Origin: Beverwykella pulmonaria
Lineage: Eukaryota > Ascomycota > Dothideomycetes > Pleosporales > Melanommataceae
NCBI GenBank assembly: GCA_001599595.1
Contig: BCHH01000004.1
Span: 2,347,144-2,411,143 of the forward strand
Length of the DNA: 64,000 bases
Direction of reading: 5' to 3'
Part shown: positions 57,068 to 64,000 of the stretch, piece by piece
How positions within the stretch are numbered: position 1 is the first letter of the stretch
Layout: every line of letters begins with the position of its first letter
The notes under the pieces: generated by a model
Seen by the model: only the letters and a program-made list of their open reading frames with translations
Told to the model about the DNA's origin: nothing
The model's database searches: none
Position numbers and translations under genes: made by a program

Positions 57068-59094
57068 ATGGGGCGCCAAGCGTACCTCAACAAGATAGCG
57101 CTGGTAAGGTTCCTCTTCCGTTGGCCAGGAAACTGCACTGACAAACATCGTAGGGCCGTTCTGCCTTTGAACCCAGCCAGACAACAGCCAACGCGTCCTC
57201 GGGATACGTGCAGCTCGAGTCCGCCCAGCAGTGCATTCCGCCAGCTGCGCGAGAGTCAAACATCAACAGTTACACCCAGCTGTACGACGAGCGCGGAAAT
57301 CCCATCAACCCTCGCGCCTACGAGCATGGGCGGAGGCTCAGAGAGGCGCAGAATGATGTGCTCTCTTCGATCGGAGTAGTGCAGAGACGCCGGTCCCCAT
57401 CCGAAGACCTCCCTGGATCTTACGAGGAGCGGCTAGAGCAGCTTGCCAACGAGGACTCCGTCGGCAATGCCATAGCGCTCACGGCTACCTTGACCGAGAA
57501 TGTGTGTACGTGGTGGATTGGGTCGCTCCGGGACCGCATTCTGGTATGTTATGTTATCACTCTAAAAGCATGTCTCTCACATTCTTCAAGACGTTTCATT
57601 TCCGGGACGCTCTCCCCTTTTCCCAAATCGCCGCGTCTGAGTGGCAAACATCAGGCGCGAGCCTGGTCCATGCTGGCTTCACCTCCCGTCTTCTGGCCTT
57701 TCTCGGCGTGTCAGCCTCCAATTATGTGGCCTTCGAGCTGCGACCTCTTGACCGCCTTCTTCTCGCAACGAATGCTAGCCAAAAGACAAAGTCCAGAGCG
57801 CGTCAATGGAGGAGTGGAATCAGTGCTGGGTGAGTGAGCGAAGCGAGAACTACCCTTTCACGGTTCACTGACCCAAGAAAGTATTCGCTTGTTCGTTGAG
57901 CTCGCATTTTATCCCTTCGCCTACCATGCTAATCTGCAACGGCTTGGGCTTGTACCAGCAAGCCAGCTGCCCTATTGGAAGGCCTTCGTTCCCTTTTCTA
58001 AATGGTCACCTATCCAACCCCATCGCTTCTATGCTGTAACCTCTGCGCCTCCGACATCCACTATGAATAAGATCATAGCCGGATTCAGGGCGGGGGTCAT
58101 GGGTACATTGACTTCGCCGCTGATTTTTATCGTTCTCGGGCGCTTCCTGGAACGCTGCATGTACGCCATCATTTACGAAGCCATCGAAATGACCGTTATC
58201 CGTCCTGAGAATCCAGACCTCATAGCACCCGATGATGGCGCGAGATACCGGACGACTGCAATTCTTGGTCTGCGAAAGAAGTCACCATCCGTGGTCCGGA
58301 ACGCAATCAGCAACATGTTGGTAGCCCTTGGCTGGGGTGCCTTACCAGAGGATATACATCGGCCGGACCTTCAGCCCGTCGAGACAACTGAGGCCGACAT
58401 GCTGCAGACGTTGGAAGTAGGTGGGCGACAAGTTACTAACGTCGAACGTTTACAACTCCCCACGGCCCATCCACCCACCTCCGATGTGAATGGCCTGGCT
58501 GTGCCAATCGCTTCGTCTGGCGAAATAGCGGCCCCACTTATTCCACCGTCTCCTACGGCATCTGAAGCAAGCCAAGACGACAGCAACCCAAGGATCCGAA
58601 TCACATCCCGGGAGGGGATCGTGGAGATGGAGGTTAGACTACCCCCGCATGCCGTCGCCACGCACACCAATATCTCTGGGACTACGCCGGCGATCCCGAA
58701 TCCACATAACATTGCATTGCCAGTTCCTATCCGTGATGCACCAGTACGAGCCTACCACCGCGTAACGCAGCTTTCAACCGAGCCCTCTCAGATGATTGGT
58801 GCGATTTGCAAGTCACAAATCGTTGGATGGGCCTTGTTGCCATTGAAACTTGTGACCTTGCGCCTAGTTGCCACCCACTTTCTTGCCAGTAACCCGAGTC
58901 ATATCGCCTCGCACCGCGTTCTCGCCCCGCTGCCTAGTCTACAGGACTGGAGCGTGCGGTCCGCTGGTCTTCTCTTGTCCCGAGTAGCTCTCTGTGGAGC
59001 CCTGGAGGTCGCCATTGACCTTAGTCTTTGGGGTGTGCAGTGGACGGTGGTTACGTGGGTGGGGAAGAAGTTCTTTGGCTGGGAAACGCTCTGA
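57068..59094 (+). CDS. Conserved-looking fungal membrane protein of unknown function
   Basis: Four exons (57068-57103, 57154-57543, 57591-57829, 57882-59094) sum to 1878 nt, 625 residues. The N-terminal 130 residues are soluble (YDERGNPINPRAYEHGRRL; a stretch ending SIGVVQRRRSPSEDLPGSYE). Hydrophobic segments follow near RLLAFLGVSASNYVAF, LFVELAFYPFAYHANL, MGTLTSPLIFIVLGRFLERC and, at the end, LLSRVALCGALEVAIDLSLW and VVTWVGKKFFGWETL. A long disordered Pro/Ser/Thr loop lies in the middle. The topology suggests an organelle membrane protein. I do not recognise the family. Confidence 0.8.
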
Positions 59095-60882
59095 ATCGGA
59101 TGGGATGGGATGGTTGACTTGACTCGTTGGAGACAAGAAAAGAAAAACGGACGACGCAGCTGTCGCCGGTTTGAGACGGTTTCTCATGCGTACCTCGCCA
59201 CCCATGTCGACGGATGCCCGACCCGAGGTTTGTTAGGAAACGGGCTGGGGATCATAGGTGGGTAGCGTAAGAGAGAGAGAGCGAGAGTTGGAATAGCGAG
59301 CCACCGACATTTGCTGGAACATGCACTGTCTTGGTATATGCCGCTGTTCGCAGATAAAGCAGCTTGTAGCAGGCTAAACCAGTCTCATGGATCACCTGCT
59401 TTGCTTGACCTGACCATCATACTACAAGCAAGAACAAGCGGCACGGAACACGGGGCTGGCTGAGGCCGCTCACAACCTAGAGCTAGCTGTTGGGTCTTAT
59501 GCTCCGCGGGAGAAGCACATTGTCCTGCCATATGTAGAGTTTTTTATGGGGTTTATCCGGCGTGCGTATTGTGTGATCTGCAAATGTTTCAATAGGTAGC
59601 CCGGAATATAACTTGAGGCGCCACGATGGTACCTGTACAGAATAGCTGGAGGAACACACGAGAAACATCAATGAAGCTTCTCGGCCGCCAGAGGCGGCCG
59701 TTATTTCAAATGCACGTGGGTTTGTCACGAGCGCGCGCAGGAGATGAGCGGGCGTCCGGCAGGGGCCAATCGATCGAGCGTAGTGCATTCATGCCAATGC
59801 TGCAAGAGTCCTCTCAGGTATCCTCCAATGTCAATGATTACGCCAGGCTCCGCGATGATTATGCGTGCCGACATCGATCCATGCCAGACAGAGACATGGC
59901 ATCGGGGAGTATCGCGAGCCAAGGGCCAGTGTAACTTTCTGTCAGATTGATGACTGCAGAGCACGAGCATGCCTTGGGAGCGTGTGCGCATTCTGTGTAA
60001 TATTGCCAGTACAGCTGCAGATACAGACAACGTAAAGTATCACTCGGCGGGGACGTGATAAAGGTTCTTGTCTTTTGCAGCAGCAAAGAAGTAAATTTGC
60101 CTGCTTCGGGGATCTACCGGACTCCCCTATTCTCTGATAACCGGCTGATTGGGTGCGGCGATCTGCAAGATGCACAGCGGAAGCACTCCCTCACAGACGG
60201 CCCAGGCCAAGCAGCGGAACGGGGGTTGCTAAAAGACGTTAATTACCACATCCAGTCTCGAGATTCCCCTTTTCTCGTGCTTTCCTGCTAGTGCGAAGCT
60301 CTCCGATATTTCTTTTCTACTCCACACGCCGTGCACGCACACTTTGGTCGTGCCCATCCCCTCCGTCCCTCCCTCTCACGCCTCCGGTCCCCCGCGCACA
60401 CGTTCATTCGCTCGTCGAGCCCGCACGGATTGCGCACCCCCCTACCGAGTCATCCCTGCACTTTTGGCTCACCGAGCGTCCTGGCAGAACCCGAGGACCC
60501 TGACCCGCCATCGCCCGCCAGTGCTGTTCTTGCGCGTCACAACCGGCCGCCATTCACTCACGGCCATCCACGACTTTGTTCCGCCAGCAGTCTGACGCGT
60601 GTGTCTGCGTCTACTACTCGTTTCTCTCTGCACCTGCAACGCGCGCAAAAGCATACCTTGTGCCACGACAGCGGGCAGCGTCTCAGACGTCTCTGGAACG
60701 ACCAGCTCCGGCCCGCACCTGCGCGACTTCCTGATTTCTGATCGCTGACGACCCAGGCCAGCAGCGTGCGAGGATATGAATGCACCAGCGACGCGGATCC
60801 GCAGAATAAGGGTTTGAGATTGCAGCCCTCTTCAGACGGCCGACAGCTGCGTCCGAAGCTACCTGTCTGTCGCAACAGTACC
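59095..60882. other. 1.8-kb intergenic region, kinesin promoter side
   Basis: No gene supported. A short GA microsatellite lies at about 59271-59285. The 300 bp before the kinesin are rich in C/T tracts, a common fungal promoter or leader feature. Confidence 0.45.
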
Positions 60883-63857
60883 ATGGCCACGCTCCCGCGT
60901 CCGGCGCCGGCACCGCGACCTTCCCTCGCCCCTCCCACCGGCCCTCTCCCGTCGCTGCCAGTACCCAAGAAGTCTCGCGTCTCCAACATTGGGCCAACGT
61001 CGCGATCGTCTTCTTCACTACTTCCTTCTCCGGCAGCAGCCACTCGCTCCGTCTCGTCCTCAGGATTGGCCCTTCGGGCCATGCCCAAGGGCTTCGCCAA
61101 CTCGGGCTCCAATGTACCTACGCTGACGACCACCGTGGCCCCGTCTGGCCCTCTGCCAGCGGGGCGGACACTGCGGAAAACAGTCAGCATCGGCGCGTTT
61201 CCACAACCACCAAAGCACGGAGGGCGAGCTCCCAGCCACCCGCCCAGCCCACTGTCAGCGAGCTCGACTCCTAGTAGCGACACACTGGATCAGAGGCTGT
61301 CAGAGGGATCCAAGGCCACACCCACGCGGCGAGGCAGCATCAAGAAGCCAGCCCCCCGAGTTTCCAATGTGGGAGGCCGCGGTCTATTGTCCAAGTCGCC
61401 ATTAACGCCCCCGAGCTTCCTCAACGGCAGTGGAGAGTCCGTGTCGGTTGTCAATACGGGTCATCTTAGCCTGCCGTCACCCCCGCAAAGTAGGACCTCT
61501 TCCGCCCAAGGTTCATACGCCACGAGCGCGACCACGATCGAGGACATTGGAGACGACGAAAGCAAAGGCCGATCGGACAGCACAAAAGCGGGGGATAGAA
61601 GTTCAATACACAAAGATGGCAAGGGAAATGTCGTAGTTAGTGTGCGTGTCCGGCCTGATGCAGGAGCCAAAGATAGCAAACAAGAAGCAGAGTGGGAGGT
61701 CAACAACAAGCGAGCGCTGCTCGCTTATAAAGGCCGAGAGGGCGGAGAATTCTATTATGGTATGGTTCCACAGCATCACGCATGAGGAAGGAATTGCGGC
61801 TGACATGAGATAATCCAGACAACGTGTTCGACACCCAGGACAATAACGCCCGAGTGTATGACGCAGCCGCTAAGCGCCTGGTTCGGCGGGTCATGGAAGG
61901 TTACCACGGTACCGTATTCGCCTACGGTATGACGGGAACAGGTAAGACATTCTCCATGCAAGGCACAGCTACGAACCCAGGTGTTATCCCGCTGGCCATC
62001 ACCGACATTTTCTCCTACATCCGAGAGACGCCCCATCGGGAATTTCTTCTGAGAGTCAGCTATCTGGAAATTTACAACGAGAAAATACACGATCTGCTCG
62101 CTGGGCCCGTAACGGGAATGAACGGGCTTCCTGGAGCCCAGGAAGAGATTAAGCTCAGGGAAGACAGCAAACGAGGGGTGTACGCAACGCCCTTGAAGGA
62201 GGAGATTGTTCAAAGCCCGACACAGCTTTTGCGAGTCATTGCCCGGGGTGACAACGCACGACGTGTGGCTGGGACGCAATTCAACGCTCGTAGTTCACGA
62301 AGTCACGCCGTCGTACAGATCGTTGTCGAAAGCCGAGAACGGGTTCCTGGTGGAGTAAGCAACCTGAAAGATCCTAAGCGAGTGGCTATTGCACCTGGAG
62401 GCGTTCGTGTTTCCACCCTCAGTCTCATTGACTTGGCTGGCTCCGAAAAGGCGGCAGAGAACAAGGAGAGACGAACAGAAGGATCGCACATCAACAAGAG
62501 TCTCCTGACACTCGGAACAGTTGTTGCCCGTATATCCAGTGACAGTGACAAGGCCACGTCGGACAAAGACAAGTCAAGCAAGGAGAAGCATCTACCCTAC
62601 CGAGACAGCAAGCTCACCCGACTGCTACAAGGGGCTCTTTCCGGAAACTCTCTGGTCAGCATTCTCTGCACTGTCCAGATTGGATCTAGCGGAAGTATTG
62701 CTGCCGCTTCGAGTCACACGGTGGAAACCTTGAACACGTTGAAGTTCGCATCGCGTGCGAAGAATAACATTGTCAGTCATGCTAAAAAGGCGGATGATTC
62801 CCTTGGCGCTGGTGGAGACGCGGGAAGTCGGGCCCTTCTCGACCGCTACCGCATAGAAATCCAAGAACTCCGCAAGCAGCTTGAAGACCAACACAAAGCC
62901 AAGGACTCTAAAGAGGCCAAGGAATCCGAATCCAAAGAGGAAGAGAAGGAACGGGAGAAAGATGAGGAAGAGGAGAAGGCACGCGAGCTAGAGGACAAGA
63001 ACCGACACGAGGAGCAGATGCTCGAGATGCAGTTAGCCCGTACAGCTCTCAAAGAACGGATCGAACATTTGAACCGATTAATCCTGAGTTCAAAATCCCT
63101 GGGTGTGAACAATGGTCGGTCATTTTCAGCAATGAGCCTTCAGCGTGGCTCCGTTCTCAGCAACGGCGGCGATCCACGACCCATTTCTGCGCGATCATCA
63201 GCAAGCCATGCTACTCTCGGAGTCCCAGGACACAACCTCTCCCCAGTCGTGCCCCACGAAGGATCTGAGGAAGATGATTCGATTGGAGAAAACGGGGATG
63301 GTAGCGCAACCCAGAGCGCACAAATCCAAGCGCTGCAGTCCGACCTCGCAGACAAGAACCGGTACATCAGCACATTGGAGAAGCGATTACTACATGCTCG
63401 ACGTTCCAGTCACTCGCGCGTCTCCATGAGCCTTTCACATAAACTAGGAGGAACCAGCGAGGACGGCGGCCTCATTGCCGCAATTGCGGAAAAGGATGCT
63501 GAAATCCACAACCTGCGAGCGCAGCTAGAGGATAAGGAGAAAATGATTGCAGCGCTCACATCTGCTCGGAAGAAGAGCGACACGGCACACGAGGTCGGCA
63601 GCGACAGTTCGCCAGGCTCACGGAGAGCTTCAAACCAATCCCACCAGCGTACCGATGGCAATAGTGGCGGTGTAAAAGCCAAGGGCTCGCCCATCAGCCC
63701 GAAGGCCTTCTTGGCTCACTCGAAGTCAGAGAGAGAGAGCAGGGACGAGAAGCTGGCCGACGTGACCCGGATGCTCGACGAAATGATCTCAGGGCGCGTC
63801 GACGCGAACGGTTCAGCGCGCCGGAGTAGCCTTCGACCCGTCACTGAGGCTCGGTGA
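60883..63857 (+). CDS. Kip2/KipA-like kinesin (kinesin-7 family)
   Basis: Two exons (60883-61759 and 61819-63857) give 971 residues. The first ATG in a good context (ACCATGGCC) was chosen; the frame is open 117 nt further up without an ATG. Residues 1-255 are a Ser/Pro-rich basic extension typical of Kip2/KipA (SRSSSSLLPSP, TPTRRGSIKK). The motor domain has NVVVSVRVRPDAG, P-loop GMTGTGKT (about 330), switch I NARSSRSH (about 447) and switch II DLAGSEK (about 497). A neck follows (LKFASRAKNNI), then interrupted coiled coils rich in E/K. Kip2-type motors move to microtubule plus ends and control microtubule length and polarised growth. It belongs to the same subfamily as Aspergillus KipA. Confidence 0.95.
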
Positions 63858-64000
63858 TGGGGTCGGTGAGGTGGAAATGCAGGAATGCAAGGGCTGGCAT
63901 GCAACGATCAAGTCTCGGCTTCTGGATGAGAGCGAGTACGCAATGGTACCATTAATGAGAGACAGTCGGACGAGAGATGCGACGAGAAGACGGCTGGTCG
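63858..64000. other. 3' flank of the kinesin gene
   Basis: 143 bp downstream of the stop, ending at the window edge. Confidence 0.5.

Noticed and set aside
1..64000. tRNA genes and CRISPR arrays
   Set aside because: No cloverleaf with A/B boxes or regularly spaced repeat array was noticed by eye. CRISPR is not expected in a fungus. A tRNAscan run would settle tRNAs.

Overview
The window looks like a chromosome segment from a filamentous ascomycete (Pezizomycotina). Genes are intron-rich with introns of about 45-80 nt carrying GT..AG ends and CTAAC/CTGAC-type branch sites. Single-copy genes are recognisable as fungal orthologues (PEX1, MCM7, SHR3, MPC1, UTP13, RPL11, SmB, a MoCo sulfurase, a Kip2-type kinesin). 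The left part carries NACHT-ankyrin NLRs, a fucose-lectin-like protein and a divergent Hsp70, all typical of accessory regions in this group. The class within Pezizomycotina cannot be fixed from the sequence alone. Gene models were built by hand from splice signals; for most multi-exon genes the summed exons are divisible by three.

Left part, 1-29 kb: accessory region. In order: a fucose-lectin-like gene (-), a 10-exon Hsp70-like ATPase (-), a long coiled-coil protein with a 25-residue tandem repeat and one frameshift (+), NLR-1 (SesA/HeLo-like N domain, NACHT, ankyrins; -), a small protein with two matching asparagine/glycine-rich pseudo-repeats that look like an amyloid signalling motif (+), an APH-type kinase (+), NLR-2 (alpha-helical N domain, coiled coil, NACHT, ankyrins, extra C-terminal module; -), a one-TM protein of unknown role (+), an alpha/beta hydrolase (-) and an SDR without the usual YxxxK (-). 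The accessory part ends in a 0.9-kb inverted-repeat structure (27.8-28.7 kb).

Right part, 29-64 kb: mostly core genes, often in divergent pairs sharing 250-310 bp promoters (RPL11/SmB, PEX1/MCM7, UTP13/unknown membrane protein). It is interrupted at 41-43 kb by an unclear orphan gene or relic and at 50.9-51.5 kb by a decayed SNF2 helicase. RapZ-like and proline/serine-rich proteins lie among the core genes, and the window ends just after a Kip2/KipA-like kinesin.

Most interesting point: the small gene at 12.5-13.5 kb lies head-to-head with NLR-1 and ends in two copies of a roughly 24-residue motif (12 of 24 positions identical) joined by a 77-residue proline-rich linker. That is the architecture of HET-s-type prion-forming domains in effectors controlled by fungal NLRs, but the motif does not fit the HET-s repeat exactly. 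It is the best candidate for an undescribed system here. Its 5' end could not be resolved.
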